64,000 bases of DNA from Variovorax boronicumulans (GTDB taxonomy: Bacteria; Pseudomonadota; Gammaproteobacteria; Burkholderiales; Burkholderiaceae_C): NCBI RefSeq assembly GCF_030812215.1, contig NZ_JAUSSG010000008.1, positions 248,001 through 312,000 on the forward strand. The letters run 5' to 3'. Under the pieces are notes generated by a model that saw only the letters and a program-made list of their open reading frames with translations, did no database searches and had not been told where the DNA came from. Positions 55,417-64,000 of this stretch are shown here, piece after piece. The translations under genes were made by a program, and so were the position numbers. Every line of letters starts with the position of its first letter. Within the stretch, counting starts at the first letter, position 1.

Positions 55417-55633
55417 TTGTTCAAAGCTCCTTGAAGTGGTTTGGCGCGTTGCCAACTCTGCGGAGCCCTGGCGAACGCTTTAGCAGATGCCGAGGAATCG
55501 GCGGAACACAATCGCTTTGCGCTTGTGGTTGTCGCCCTGCAAGTTGTTCCGTAACTCGGCGACAATTTGCATTCTATTAGAGCCGCGCAATACCATGCGC
55601 GCGCGTCCGTTTTTTGACTCCCTTCCCCGTTCA

Positions 55634-56530
55634 ATGATCACCCTGTTTCGCCTGCTCGCCCGCGTGCCGATGCCGTTGATGCATCGCCTGGGTGCCATGC
55701 TGGGCTGGCTGGTCTGGTTCTGCGCGCCGGACTATCGCCGCCGATTCAAGGCCAATGCCGAAAGCGCGGGTTTCGCCCCCGACCAATACCGCCCCGCCAT
55801 CGCCGCCGCCGGCCACATGGCGTCCGAGCTGCCCTGGCTGTGGTTGCGGCCGCAGGGGGAGAGCGTGCTGCCGCGCGTGGTGCGCTGGGAAGGCGTCGAG
55901 GCCTTCGAGGCCGCCATGCGGGCGAAGAAGGGCGTGATCCTGGTCGCGCCGCACCTGGGCAGCTGGGAGATGTGCGGGCAGGCGATCGGCGAGCGCTTCT
56001 TCGAGGCCTTCGGGCCGATCACCGCGCTGTTCCGCCCCGCGCGCAAGAAGTGGATGGCCGACCTGATCGCCGCCGGCTCGCGCGACCGGCCGGGCCTGCA
56101 GACGCTGCCGACCAACAACACCGGCGTGCGCGGCCTCATCCGTACGCTGCGCAGCGGCGGCTACACCGGCATCCTGCCCGACCAGGTGCCGCCGATGGGG
56201 CAGGGCGTGTGGGTGCCATTCCTCGGCCGGCCGGCCTACACCATGACCTTGCTCCCGCGCCTCGCGCAGCAGACCGGTGCCGCGTGTTTTCTCAGCGTGT
56301 GCGAGCGACTGCCGCGCGGCGCGGGCTACGTGATCCGCTTCGAACCCATCGTGGGCACGGCGCTGACCGACCCGAACGCTTCTGTCGAAGACGCGGCCGC
56401 GGCGATGAACGACGGCATCGGCCGCCTGATCCGCAGCCTGCCCGGCCAATACGTCTGGGACTACGCGCGCTACAAGGAGCCGCGCGCCGACCGGGCTGTC
56501 GCGGCCATTACCGGGGAGCAGACGCCATGA
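55634..56530 (+). CDS. Lipid A biosynthesis acyltransferase (LpxL/HtrB family), first copy
   Basis: 298 residues from MITLFRLLARVPMPLM; an in-frame ATG 39 bases upstream is possible. Membrane-bound lysophospholipid-acyltransferase fold adding a secondary acyl chain to lipid A on the inner leaflet. An N-terminal membrane helix is followed by the catalytic block LVAPHLGSWEM (His and Glu of HX4E) and GILPDQVPPMGQG. The next acyltransferase gene overlaps its stop. Confidence 0.92.
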   Translation: MITLFRLLARVPMPLMHRLGAMLGWLVWFCAPDYRRRFKANAESAGFAPDQYRPAIAAAGHMASELPWLWLRPQGESVLPRVVRWEGVEAFEAAMRAKKGVILVAPHLGSWEMCGQAIGERFFEAFGPITALFRPARKKWMADLIAAGSRDRPGLQTLPTNNTGVRGLIRTLRSGGYTGILPDQVPPMGQGVWVPFLGRPAYTMTLLPRLAQQTGAACFLSVCERLPRGAGYVIRFEPIVGTALTDPNASVEDAAAAMNDGIGRLIRSLPGQYVWDYARYKEPRADRAVAAITGEQTP

Positions 56531-57411
56531 GCCTCAGCTCGCGCCTGGGCATCGGCTTCATGCGGGTGCTGGCACCGCTGCCGCTGCCGCTCGTGCGCGG
56601 CTTCAGCAAGATTCTCGGCCGCTTGCTGCACACGATCGCCGTGCCGCGGCGGCGCGTGGTCGACAGGAACCTCGCCATTTGCTTCCCCCAGAAATCGGAG
56701 GCCGAGCGCCGCGCCATTGCGCGCGAGACCTTCGTCTTCGTCGCGCAGTCGTGGCTGGACCGCAGCTGGCTCTGGCATGCGCCGGAAAAGGTGGTGGCGA
56801 GCCGCTTGAAGATCGTGGGCTCCGAGTCCGAGATCCGCGAAATCGCCGAAGGCGACGCGCCGATGATCCTGTTCGCGCCGCACTTCTATGGCCTCGACGC
56901 CGCGGCCACCGCGCTCACCATGCACACCGCGCGCCCCTCGGCCACGATCTACACGACACAGCGCGACCCGATGGTCGACGCCTGGATCCGCGAAGGCCGC
57001 ACGCGCTTCGGCGACGTGGCGGCGCTCAACCGGGTGGACGGCATCAAGCCGGTGCTCTCGGGCCTGCGCAAGGGCGGCCTGCTGTACCTCTTGCCCGACA
57101 TGGACTTCGGCCGCGACCAGACGATCTTCGTGCCGTTCTACGGCGTGCAGGCCGCGACCGTGCCTTCGCTGTCGCGTTTCGCGCGGCTGGGCAAGGCCAA
57201 GGTGGTGCCGGTGGTGGCGAAGCTCACGCCTGGCGGCTACGAGATCGAGGTGAAGCCAACGTGGCAGAACTTCCCCACTGACGATGTCGAGGCCGACACC
57301 GCGCTCATGAACGAGCGACTGCAGGGCTACATCGACACGATGCCGTCCCAGTACTACTGGGTGCATCGCCGCTTCAAGACCCGCCCTGAAGGCGAGCCCA
57401 ATATCTACTGA
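56527..57411 (+). CDS. Lipid A biosynthesis acyltransferase (LpxL/HtrB family), second copy
   Basis: 294 residues with an ATGA overlap to the first copy. Same family: RRVVDRNLAICFPQKSEAER, then the position of the catalytic His in LFAPHFYGLDAA (HX4D form), LYLLPDMDFGRDQTIFVPF and the end PSQYYWVHRRFKTRP. The tandem pair likely adds two different secondary acyl chains to lipid A. Its stop directly abuts the stop of the convergent hydrolase. Confidence 0.92.
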   Translation: MSLSSRLGIGFMRVLAPLPLPLVRGFSKILGRLLHTIAVPRRRVVDRNLAICFPQKSEAERRAIARETFVFVAQSWLDRSWLWHAPEKVVASRLKIVGSESEIREIAEGDAPMILFAPHFYGLDAAATALTMHTARPSATIYTTQRDPMVDAWIREGRTRFGDVAALNRVDGIKPVLSGLRKGGLLYLLPDMDFGRDQTIFVPFYGVQAATVPSLSRFARLGKAKVVPVVAKLTPGGYEIEVKPTWQNFPTDDVEADTALMNERLQGYIDTMPSQYYWVHRRFKTRPEGEPNIY

Positions 57412-58326
57412 TTACGCGTTGCGCTGCAGGAAGGACTCGATCTCGCGCGCGACCAGTTGCGGCTGCTCGTGCACGATCCAGTGGGTCGCGTTGGGCACCT
57501 TCTTGAGCTCGAGCTTCGGCACATATTCCTCCAGCCCTTCGAGCAGGCCCGGCAGCAGCGCCGCGTCGTCCAGCGCCCAGAACACGAAGGTGGGCACGTT
57601 CACCGTGAGCCGCTCGCGCGGCAGCACCGGGATGCCGTCGATGCTCTGGCCCGGCAGCGGCGGCTTCATCGGCGTCACGCGGTAGAGGTTGCAGGCGCCA
57701 GTGAGGCCCGCGCTCCAGACTTCGCGGTACTGCTGCTTCACTTCCTCGGTGAGCCAGCCGAAGCCGTCGGGGCCGGCCTTCATCAGCGTGAAGAACGGCC
57801 ACATGCGCTTGAAGTCGTCCGCCGCGAGCAGCGCTTCGGCATCGGGACGGGCCAGGAAATTCATATACGCGCTCGCCTGCTGCTGCGCCGGGCTGTTGCG
57901 CAACTCGCGGGTGAAGGTGCCCGGGTGCGGCGAATTGATGATGACCAGCTTGCCGACCTGCGCCGGAAACGCATTGGCGTAACCCCAGGCGAAGGCGCCG
58001 CCCCAGTCGTGCGCGACCAGCGCGGCCATCGTCCCGTCGGCGCTTTCGGTGGCAACGAGCTGCTGGATGTCCTGGATCAGCAGGTGCGCCTTGTACTCGG
58101 CCACCTCGGTCGGCGAACTGGATTTCTCGAAGCCGCGCAGGTTGGGCGCCACGCAGCGGTAGCCGCCGTGGGCCGGGTCCGCGAAGTAGTCGAGCAGTTC
58201 GTCCCAGATGAACGCGGCCTCGGGAAAACCGTGCAGGAACACCATCAGCGGCTGGCCCGGCTTGCCGCTCGCGCGGCAACTCAGTGTGGTGCCGTTGGGC
58301 AGGCTGCGTTGGAAGGTCTCGATCAT
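57412..58326 (-). CDS. Alpha/beta hydrolase, epoxide-hydrolase/dehalogenase-like
   Basis: 304 residues from MIETFQRSLPNGTTLS, with an AAGGAGA site. HGFPE oxyanion motif (32-36), Asp nucleophile Asp107 in VAHDWGGAFAWG, and a C-terminal catalytic His in NATHWIVHEQP. An Asp nucleophile in HDWGG is the pattern of epoxide hydrolases and haloacetate/haloalkane dehalogenases, not of esterases. The cap domain lies at about residues 140-230. Soluble and single-gene; substrate unknown. Confidence 0.88.
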   Translation of the reverse strand: MIETFQRSLPNGTTLSCRASGKPGQPLMVFLHGFPEAAFIWDELLDYFADPAHGGYRCVAPNLRGFEKSSSPTEVAEYKAHLLIQDIQQLVATESADGTMAALVAHDWGGAFAWGYANAFPAQVGKLVIINSPHPGTFTRELRNSPAQQQASAYMNFLARPDAEALLAADDFKRMWPFFTLMKAGPDGFGWLTEEVKQQYREVWSAGLTGACNLYRVTPMKPPLPGQSIDGIPVLPRERLTVNVPTFVFWALDDAALLPGLLEGLEEYVPKLELKKVPNATHWIVHEQPQLVAREIESFLQRNA

Positions 58327-58409
58327 GCTTCGTGTCTCCTTGGGTTGACTGTCGCTATTGTTTTGATAGTGAACTGAGCAGGCGGGACGGTCAATGCAGC
58401 CGTTCGGCC

Positions 58410-59153
58410 TCAGGTTTCGTCGGGCGGTGGCTCTGGTGCTGCCGCCGGCGCGGTGCCTTCCTCCGGATGCACCCAGCGCCACAGCAGCTCCGCCGCCTCA
58501 CCGACGCCCTGCTTCTTCAGCGCCGAGAAGAGTTTGACCTCGCCGCCGCCCGCGTTCAGTCGCGTAATCGACAGCACCTTGGCGCCCTCGCTGCGGGTGA
58601 GCTTGTCGGACTTGGTGAGCAACACCAGGAACTTGAGGCCTTGTTGCACGCGCGGGCGGATCACATCGAGCAGGATCTCGTCGAGCTCGGTCAGACCGTG
58701 GCGCGGATCGCACATCAGGACAACCCCTCGCAAGCTTTCGCGCGTCATGAGGTAGTTGCCCATCACGCGCTGCCAGCGCAGCTTGGCCTCCTTCGGCACG
58801 GCCGCGTAGCCGTAGCCGGGGAGGTCGGCCAGCACCGCGTCGTCGACCTTCTGCTTGCCGATGCCGAACAGGTTGATGTGCTGCGTGCGGCCCGGTGTCT
58901 TCGAGGCAAAAGCCAGGCGCGTCTGCTGGGTGAGGGTGTTGATGGCGGTCGACTTGCCCGCGTTCGATCGGCCGACGAAAGCGATCTCCGGAAGGTCGAC
59001 CGGGGGCAGGTGTTCCAGCTGCGGAGCGCTGGTGAGGAAGTGGGCGGTGTGCAGCCAGCCGAGGGCCACGCGCTCGCGTTCGGCGACCTGCGGGTCCGCG
59101 GCGGGGGCCGCGCGGGGAGGATAAGCGGCGGACTTGGCGCGCGGGGAGGTCAT
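58410..59153 (-). CDS. engB: Ribosome-biogenesis GTPase EngB (YsxC/YihA)
   Basis: 247 residues if started at MTSPRAKSAAYPP; the ATG at 59180 would add nine residues. Essential GTPase for 50S subunit assembly: G1 GRSNAGKSTAIN, G2 threonine in KTPGRTQHIN, G3 DLPGYG, G4 TKSD. A Pro/Ala/Glu-rich tail of about 20 residues extends past the usual C-terminus. Divergent from the cytochrome gene with about 70 bases between. Confidence 0.94.
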   Translation of the reverse strand: MTSPRAKSAAYPPRAAPAADPQVAERERVALGWLHTAHFLTSAPQLEHLPPVDLPEIAFVGRSNAGKSTAINTLTQQTRLAFASKTPGRTQHINLFGIGKQKVDDAVLADLPGYGYAAVPKEAKLRWQRVMGNYLMTRESLRGVVLMCDPRHGLTELDEILLDVIRPRVQQGLKFLVLLTKSDKLTRSEGAKVLSITRLNAGGGEVKLFSALKKQGVGEAAELLWRWVHPEEGTAPAAAPEPPPDET

Positions 59154-59223
59154 CAATGGGCTTTCGGAACGGGGCGCCATTGTAGAATCGCGGGGTTTTG
59201 CGCCATAAATCTAAGCCCCCGAT

Positions 59224-59895
59224 ATGAAGTTGTTTGCCAATATTCTGCTTGCAGCCCTCATGGGCGTCACAGCCAGCGCGAGTTTTGCAGCCGATGAACA
59301 TGCAGCCGCCCCCGCAGCGGCAGCAGCCAAGCCGGCCAAGCCCGATCCCGCCAAGGGCGACACGGTGTTCAACGCAACGCCGGCCAACAGCCAGAGCTGT
59401 GCTTCATGCCACAACGCCGACGGCAACTCGGCCATCGCGGCCAACCCGAAGCTGGCGCAACAACATCCCGAATACATCCTCAAGCAGCTGCAGGACTTCA
59501 AGTCCGGCGCCCGCAAGAGCGCGATCATGAAGCCGCTGGCTTCGGCGCTGTCCGAAGAAGACATGCGCAACATCGCCTGGTTCGTCGGTTCGAAGAAGGT
59601 CAAGACAGGCTTCTCGAAAGACAAGGACACCATCGCCCTGGGCGAAAAGATCTACCGCGGCGGCATCGGCGATCGCCAGATCCCGGCCTGCGCAGGCTGC
59701 CACAGCCCGAACGGCGCCGGCATCCCCGCCCAGTACCCGCGCCTGGGCGGCCAGAACGCCGAGTACACCGTTGCACAGCTGACGGCCTTCCGCGACAACG
59801 TGCGCACCAACAGCCTGCCGATGACTGGCGTTGCCGCCAAGCTCAACGACCGCGAAATCAAGGCCGTGGCCGACTACATCGCCGGCCTGCGCTGA
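59224..59895 (+). CDS. Diheme cytochrome c (c4-like)
   Basis: 223 residues from MKLFANILLAALMG. Signal peptide to about residue 22 (SFA-ADEH), then an Ala/Pro-rich linker and two haem domains with CASCH and CAGCH; Met residues in the following helices (SALSEEDM, NSLPMTG) suit as axial ligands. Periplasmic electron carrier, typically to a terminal oxidase. Directly upstream of the ResB/CcsA system that attaches its haems. Confidence 0.94.
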   Translation: MKLFANILLAALMGVTASASFAADEHAAAPAAAAAKPAKPDPAKGDTVFNATPANSQSCASCHNADGNSAIAANPKLAQQHPEYILKQLQDFKSGARKSAIMKPLASALSEEDMRNIAWFVGSKKVKTGFSKDKDTIALGEKIYRGGIGDRQIPACAGCHSPNGAGIPAQYPRLGGQNAEYTVAQLTAFRDNVRTNSLPMTGVAAKLNDREIKAVADYIAGLR

Positions 59896-60054
59896 GAGGC
59901 TGAGAGGCAATCCGACATGACCGCTCATCCCCCGCACATGGCCCCACTCTGCGTTGCAAATGCTCGCCATAGCCCGAGCTATGGCTGCGCTTTGCGCCTT
60001 GATTGGGGCCATGTGCGGGGGCTGCTCGGTCACGCCGAATTGCCTCCCAGCCTC
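59896..60054. repeat. Long imperfect palindrome after the cytochrome gene
   Basis: Starts immediately after the cytochrome stop. The outer arms of 51 bases match in 44 positions by my reading (GAGGCTGAGAGGCAAT... paired with ...ATTGCCTCCCAGCCTC). The core CCCCCGCACATGGCCCCA / TGGGGCCATGTGCGGGGG is perfect, and inner arms centre on CCATAGC-CCGA-GCTATGG. It could fold as one large cruciform/hairpin. Same style as the element at 16136-16262. Confidence 0.75.
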
Positions 60055-60101
60055 TGATCCCGCGCTTTCCAGCGTGAACTAACCGCCGACAACAATCCCA
60101 A

Positions 60102-60148
60102 ACAAAGGGCGGGCCGATCCAGGAGGATGGCCCGCCCTTTTGTTTTTT
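60102..60148 (+). terminator. Rho-independent terminator
   Basis: Stem AAAGGGCGGGCC / GGCCCGCCCTTT followed by TGTTTTTT, 25 bases before the resB start. It would end transcripts from the cytochrome gene, implying that resB has its own or read-through transcription. Confidence 0.85.
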
Positions 60149-60172
60149 CCTCCTTTTCCAGCGCCCCACCCG

Positions 60173-62344
60173 ATGTCAGTCTCCACCCATGGCCTTCGCG
60201 TTCATCGCGGCCCGCAAGTGCTTCGCGCGGCGGTGGAGCTGTTCTCGTCGATGCGCTTCGCGATCGCGCTGCTCACCGTCATCTGCATCGCCTCGATCAT
60301 CGGCACGGTCATCAAGCAGCACGAGCCGATCAACAACTACATCAACCAGTTCGGGCCGTTCTGGGCAGAGCTCTTCCGCGCGGCGCGGCTCGATTCGATC
60401 TACAGCGCCTGGTGGTTCCTGCTGATCCTGCTGTTCCTGGTGATCAGCACCACGCTGTGCATCGCGCGCAACACGCCGCGCATCCTGGTCGACCTGAAGA
60501 CCTTCAAGGAAGACATCCGCGCGCAGAGCCTGAAGGCCTTCGGCCAGCGCGCCGAAAACAAGCTCGCGGAAACGCCGGACGCCGCCGCCAACCGCATCGG
60601 CCAGCTGCTGGTGAGCGGCGGCTGGAAGGTCAAGCTGCAGCAGCGCGAGGGCTCCGGCGACGGCAAGGCCGCGCCGGGCTGGATGGTCGCCGCGCGTGCC
60701 GGCGGCGCGCACAAGCTGGGGTACATCGCGGCGCACAGCGCCATCGTGCTGGTGTGCATCGGCGGCCTGCTCGACGGCGACCTCGTGGTGCGCGCGCAAA
60801 CCTGGTTCAACGGCAAGAGCGTCTTCACGGGCGGGGGCATGATCGCCGACGTGGCGCCCGAGCACCGGCTCTCGGTCAACAACCCGACCTTCCGCGGCAA
60901 CATCCTTGTGCCCGAGGGCGGGCAGGGCAGCGTGGCCATCCTGAACCAGGCCGACGGCGTGCTGCTGCAGGAGCTGCCGTTCTCCATCGAACTCAAGAAA
61001 TTCATCGTCGACTACTACTCGACCGGCATGCCCAAGCTCTTTGCGAGCGAGGTGGTGCTGCACGACCGCGAGACCGGCGCGCAGGTGCCGGCGCGCATCG
61101 AGGTGAATCATCCGGCCAGCTACAAGGGCGTGGAGATCTACCAGTCGAGCTTCGACGACGGCGGCTCCAGGGTGAAGCTCAAGGCCGTGCCGATGGCGGC
61201 CGCGGCCAAGCCCTTCGAGGTCGAGGGCATCATCGGTGGCCCCAGCACCGAGATCACCAACGGCAAGGACAAGCTCACGCTCGAATACGCCGCGCTGCGC
61301 GTGATCAACGTCGAGAACTTCGCCGAAGGCGGCGCGATGGGCAGCGGCGCCGACGTGCGCAAGGTCGACCTTCGCCACAGCCTCGAATCGCGCCTGGGCG
61401 CCGCCAACAAGACCAACAAGCCCAAGGTGCTGCGCAACATCGGCCCGAGCATCGGCTACAAGCTGCGCGATGCGGCCGGGCAGGCGAGGGAGTACCAGAA
61501 CTACATGGTGCCGGTCGACACCGGTGACGGCCAGCCGGTGTTCCTGCTGGGCATGCGCGAGAAGCCCGAAGACCCGTTCCGCTACCTGCGCGTGCCGGCC
61601 GACGAGCAGGGCTCCATGGACGGCTTCGTGCGCATGCGCACCGCGCTGGCCGACCCCGATACCCGCGCGCGCGCCATCGAGCGCTACATCGCCAAGGCAA
61701 CCGATCCGAAGCGGCCCGAAATGGCGGAGCAGCTGCGCGTGTCCGCCACCCGGGCTCTTGCGCTGTTCTCGGGCAGCGAGCGCGCAAAGGCCGATGCCAC
61801 CACGGCTGGCGGCTGGCAGGCGATTGCCGAATTCATGGAAGCCAACGTGCCCGAGGCCGAACGCGAACGCGCCGGCGCGGTGCTGGTGCGCATCCTCAAC
61901 GACGTGCTGTTCGAAGTGCTCAACCTGAGCCGCGAAGGCGCCGGCCTCACTGCGCTGCCGAGCGACGACAAATCGCAGGCCTATCTCACCCAGGCGGTGC
62001 TGGCCATCAGCGATGCGCATTTCTATCCGGCGCCTGTCGCGATGATGATGACCGACTTCACCCAGGTGCAGGCCAGCGTGTTCCAGGTGGCGCGTGCGCC
62101 CGGCAAGAACGTCGTCTATCTGGGCTGCCTGTTGCTGATCGTCGGGATTTTTGCCATGCTGTACGTGCGCGAGCGGCGGCTGTGGGTGTGGCTCACGCCC
62201 GATGGCACCGCTTCCGGGGACAACGCAACGGCCGCCACGATGGCCTTTTCGGTCAACCGCAAGACGATCGACAGTGACCGCGAATTCGAGCATCTCAAGC
62301 ACAAGCTGCTCGTACTGGACAAAGAACCAACGGCGACAAAATGA
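60173..62344 (+). CDS. resB: Cytochrome c biogenesis protein ResB (system II)
   Basis: 723 residues from MSVSTHGLRVHRGPQ. ResB/Ccs1 subunit of the system II haem lyase: helices near 22-45, 75-95 and 165-185, a large periplasmic domain, and a last helix near 640-660. It delivers and ligates haem to apocytochromes together with CcsA. Stop overlaps the ccsA start (ATGA). A start 33 bases upstream would fall in the terminator region and is rejected. Confidence 0.94.
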   Translation: MSVSTHGLRVHRGPQVLRAAVELFSSMRFAIALLTVICIASIIGTVIKQHEPINNYINQFGPFWAELFRAARLDSIYSAWWFLLILLFLVISTTLCIARNTPRILVDLKTFKEDIRAQSLKAFGQRAENKLAETPDAAANRIGQLLVSGGWKVKLQQREGSGDGKAAPGWMVAARAGGAHKLGYIAAHSAIVLVCIGGLLDGDLVVRAQTWFNGKSVFTGGGMIADVAPEHRLSVNNPTFRGNILVPEGGQGSVAILNQADGVLLQELPFSIELKKFIVDYYSTGMPKLFASEVVLHDRETGAQVPARIEVNHPASYKGVEIYQSSFDDGGSRVKLKAVPMAAAAKPFEVEGIIGGPSTEITNGKDKLTLEYAALRVINVENFAEGGAMGSGADVRKVDLRHSLESRLGAANKTNKPKVLRNIGPSIGYKLRDAAGQAREYQNYMVPVDTGDGQPVFLLGMREKPEDPFRYLRVPADEQGSMDGFVRMRTALADPDTRARAIERYIAKATDPKRPEMAEQLRVSATRALALFSGSERAKADATTAGGWQAIAEFMEANVPEAERERAGAVLVRILNDVLFEVLNLSREGAGLTALPSDDKSQAYLTQAVLAISDAHFYPAPVAMMMTDFTQVQASVFQVARAPGKNVVYLGCLLLIVGIFAMLYVRERRLWVWLTPDGTASGDNATAATMAFSVNRKTIDSDREFEHLKHKLLVLDKEPTATK

Positions 62345-63657
62345 ACACCACGACCCTCACGCTCAATGAAAGCTGGCTCTCGCGCCGGAACCTGTTCGAC
62401 TGGGTGTTCGCGGCGCTGGTGCTGGCGGGCGGCCTGTTCGCTTTCACCCGCTATGCGGGGTCGATGGACTATTACGAGAAGCCGATCCTCGCCGCGGCAG
62501 TGATCTCGATGATCGCCATCGGCTGGTTCTGGCGACCGCTCAGGGTGCTGGCCATCGTGGTGGCCGCGGCCTCGCTGCTGGCGATCACCTCCTACCAGGG
62601 CGACCTGGCGCGCGCCGATTCGGTGTTCTGGCTCAAGTACTTCCTCTCGAGCCAGTCGGCCATCCTCTGGATGAGCGTGCTGTTCTTCATGAGCACGGTG
62701 TTCTACTGGCTCGGCTTCTTCGGCGGCAAGCAGGCCGACACCCTGGATGCGATCGGCTCGCGCCTCGCTTGGGCCGCGGTAACGATGGCGCTGATCGGCA
62801 CCATGGTGCGCTGGTACGAGAGCCACCAACTCGGCCCGGACATCGGCCATATCCCGGTGAGCAACCTGTACGAAGTGTTCGTGCTGTTCTGCTGGCTGAC
62901 GGCCGCGTTCTACCTCTATTTCGAAGAGCGCTACAACACCCGCGCACTCGGCGCCTTCGTGATGCTGGTGGTGAGCGCCGCAGTCGGCTTTCTGCTCTGG
63001 TACACGATCGTGCGCGAGGCGCATGAAATCCAGCCCTTGGTGCCGGCCCTGCAGAGCTGGTGGATGAAGTTGCACGTGCCCGCCAACTTCATCGGCTACG
63101 GCACCTTCGCGCTCGCGGCGATGGTCGCGTTCGCCTACCTCATCAAGGAACAGGCCACCGAGACCCGCTGGTACAAGCTCACGCCGATCTGGCTCCTGGG
63201 CGTGGCGCTGTGCTTCGTGCCGGTGGCATTCCGCCAGCGCGTGCAGGAAGCCGGCGGCAGCTACTGGGTGATCTACGCGGGCATCTCGGCGCTGATTGCC
63301 GCGGGCATCCTGCTCGGGCGCAAGCGCATCGCGGCGCGCCTGCCGGCCAACGAGGTGCTCGACGACGTCATGTACAAGTCGATCACCGTCGGCTTCGCCT
63401 TCTTCACCATCGCCACCGTGCTCGGCGCCCTGTGGGCCGCCGACGCCTGGGGCGGCTACTGGAGCTGGGATCCGAAGGAAACCTGGGCGCTGATCGTCTG
63501 GCTCAACTACGCAGCCTGGCTGCACATGCGGCTCGTGAAGGGCCTGCGCGGCACGGTGGCTGCGTGGTGGGCGCTGGGCGGGCTGGCGGTCACGACCTTT
63601 GCGTTCCTCGGCGTCAACATGTTCCTGAGCGGGCTGCACAGCTACGGCACGCTGTAG
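62341..63657 (+). CDS. ccsA: Cytochrome c biogenesis protein CcsA/CcsB (system II)
   Basis: 438 residues with an ATGA overlap to resB. Multi-helix membrane protein with the haem-handling WWD motif WGGYWSWDPKETWALI near residue 370, and conserved His residues in external loops (HVPANFIGYG, WLHMRL). Forms the haem lyase with ResB. Known as CcsA or CcsB depending on nomenclature. Confidence 0.95.
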   Translation: MNTTTLTLNESWLSRRNLFDWVFAALVLAGGLFAFTRYAGSMDYYEKPILAAAVISMIAIGWFWRPLRVLAIVVAAASLLAITSYQGDLARADSVFWLKYFLSSQSAILWMSVLFFMSTVFYWLGFFGGKQADTLDAIGSRLAWAAVTMALIGTMVRWYESHQLGPDIGHIPVSNLYEVFVLFCWLTAAFYLYFEERYNTRALGAFVMLVVSAAVGFLLWYTIVREAHEIQPLVPALQSWWMKLHVPANFIGYGTFALAAMVAFAYLIKEQATETRWYKLTPIWLLGVALCFVPVAFRQRVQEAGGSYWVIYAGISALIAAGILLGRKRIAARLPANEVLDDVMYKSITVGFAFFTIATVLGALWAADAWGGYWSWDPKETWALIVWLNYAAWLHMRLVKGLRGTVAAWWALGGLAVTTFAFLGVNMFLSGLHSYGTL

Positions 63658-63773
63658 GCGCGCGTCCGCCGCCTTTTGCGAAGAATTGAAACCACGCGCC
63701 GCCATGGCGCGTAACCAAACCAGGGGATGCCACGAACTACCCTGAGACCAACGATTCACGCGAAAGGCCTGCC

Positions 63774-64000
63774 ATGTCGTCCCATTCCCGCTCGCACCGC
63801 CGCGATACCAGCGGCTTCATTCATCCGTTGCCGAGCGAAATCACGCCACGCGCCGTCTACGAAGGCCGGCGCGACCTGCTCAAGCTGATGGCCACCGGCG
63901 CGGCAGGCGCGGCACTGGCCAGCTTTGCCGGGCGCGAGGCCTTCGCGCAGGCGACGGGCCCGCACAAGCTGGCACTGCTGCCCGCCGTCAAGTCGACGGT
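63774..64000 (+). CDS. msrP: Protein-methionine-sulfoxide reductase catalytic subunit, N-terminal part
   Basis: 75 codons before the window ends. Starts MSSHSRSHRRDTSGFIHPLP; SEITPRAVYEGRRDLLK is the characteristic MsrP (YedY) N-terminus, with a twin-arginine signal (GRRDLLKLMATGAAGAALA). The mature enzyme is a periplasmic molybdopterin oxidoreductase repairing oxidised methionines. Its cofactor residues and the partner msrQ lie outside the window. Confidence 0.9.
   Translation, partial: MSSHSRSHRRDTSGFIHPLPSEITPRAVYEGRRDLLKLMATGAAGAALASFAGREAFAQATGPHKLALLPAVKST

Noticed and set aside
55417..55633. Possible SAM or SAH riboswitch in the metK leader
   Set aside because: I compared the leader with what I remember of the SAH and SAM-type cores and could not align the conserved segments. 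A covariance-model search would be needed to reopen this.

Overview
The window is a stretch of high-GC chromosome from a Gram-negative bacterium. It most resembles a betaproteobacterium of the Comamonadaceae, and Variovorax is my best guess. The grounds are Burkholderiales-type porins with an MKKSLVALAALAVAG-style signal peptide, a Coq7 ubiquinone hydroxylase, tandem LpxL-type acyltransferases beside metK, an engB / diheme cytochrome c / ResB / CcsA block, many LysR and Bug-type proteins, and a HrcA/CIRCE plus sigma-32 controlled groESL. The taxonomic placement is inference, since no 16S or other marker is present. I saw no rRNA, tRNA, CRISPR array, insertion sequence or prophage.

Layout. 1-6 kb: the 5' part of ilvA, an orphan tyrosine-recombinase-like protein, and two closely related porin genes pointing away from each other around osmC, coq7 and a candidate small RNA; the first porin has lost its normal start. 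6-15 kb: a peptide ABC transporter locus with an embedded M20 amidohydrolase, followed by a translationally coupled two-domain glycosyltransferase. 15-26 kb: an exported-looking DODA-type dioxygenase, then a sugar-phosphate neighbourhood. That neighbourhood holds zwf, an AfuABC/FbpABC-type transporter with a YihX-like phosphatase, a lipocalin, tal and pgi. 26-29 kb: pdxA with a Bug receptor, divergent from a LysR gene.

29-40 kb: a complete polyol catabolic locus. It encodes an SmoEFGK-type importer, a mannitol/arabitol dehydrogenase, a short-chain dehydrogenase, a FSA-like aldolase, a fructokinase, an AraC regulator and xylulokinase. 40-42.6 kb: groESL with a textbook CIRCE operator next to a sigma-32 promoter. 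42.6-46.7 kb: an M20C carbamoyl-amide hydrolase, a LysR regulator, a divergent aspartate carbamoyltransferase homologue and a TauE-type exporter. 46.7-54.2 kb: a phospholipase D-like lipoprotein and an iron-uptake block (Fur box, TonB receptor, PepSY protein, small membrane protein, second TonB receptor). 54.2-64 kb: housekeeping genes (metK, two lipid A acyltransferases, an alpha/beta hydrolase, engB, cytochrome c, ResB, CcsA and the start of msrP).

The points most worth a second look are: the candidate sRNA wedged against the start-less porin, with an inverted porin copy and a recombinase nearby; the AfuABC-like transporter with a YihX-like phosphatase among glucose-6-phosphate enzymes, sharing a palindrome with zwf; the carbamoyltransferase that lacks the usual catalytic-loop lysine; and the glycosyltransferase welded to a peptide-transporter operon. 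Non-coding gaps are all shorter than about 300 bases. Those not listed as features hold only unremarkable spacer as far as I can see.
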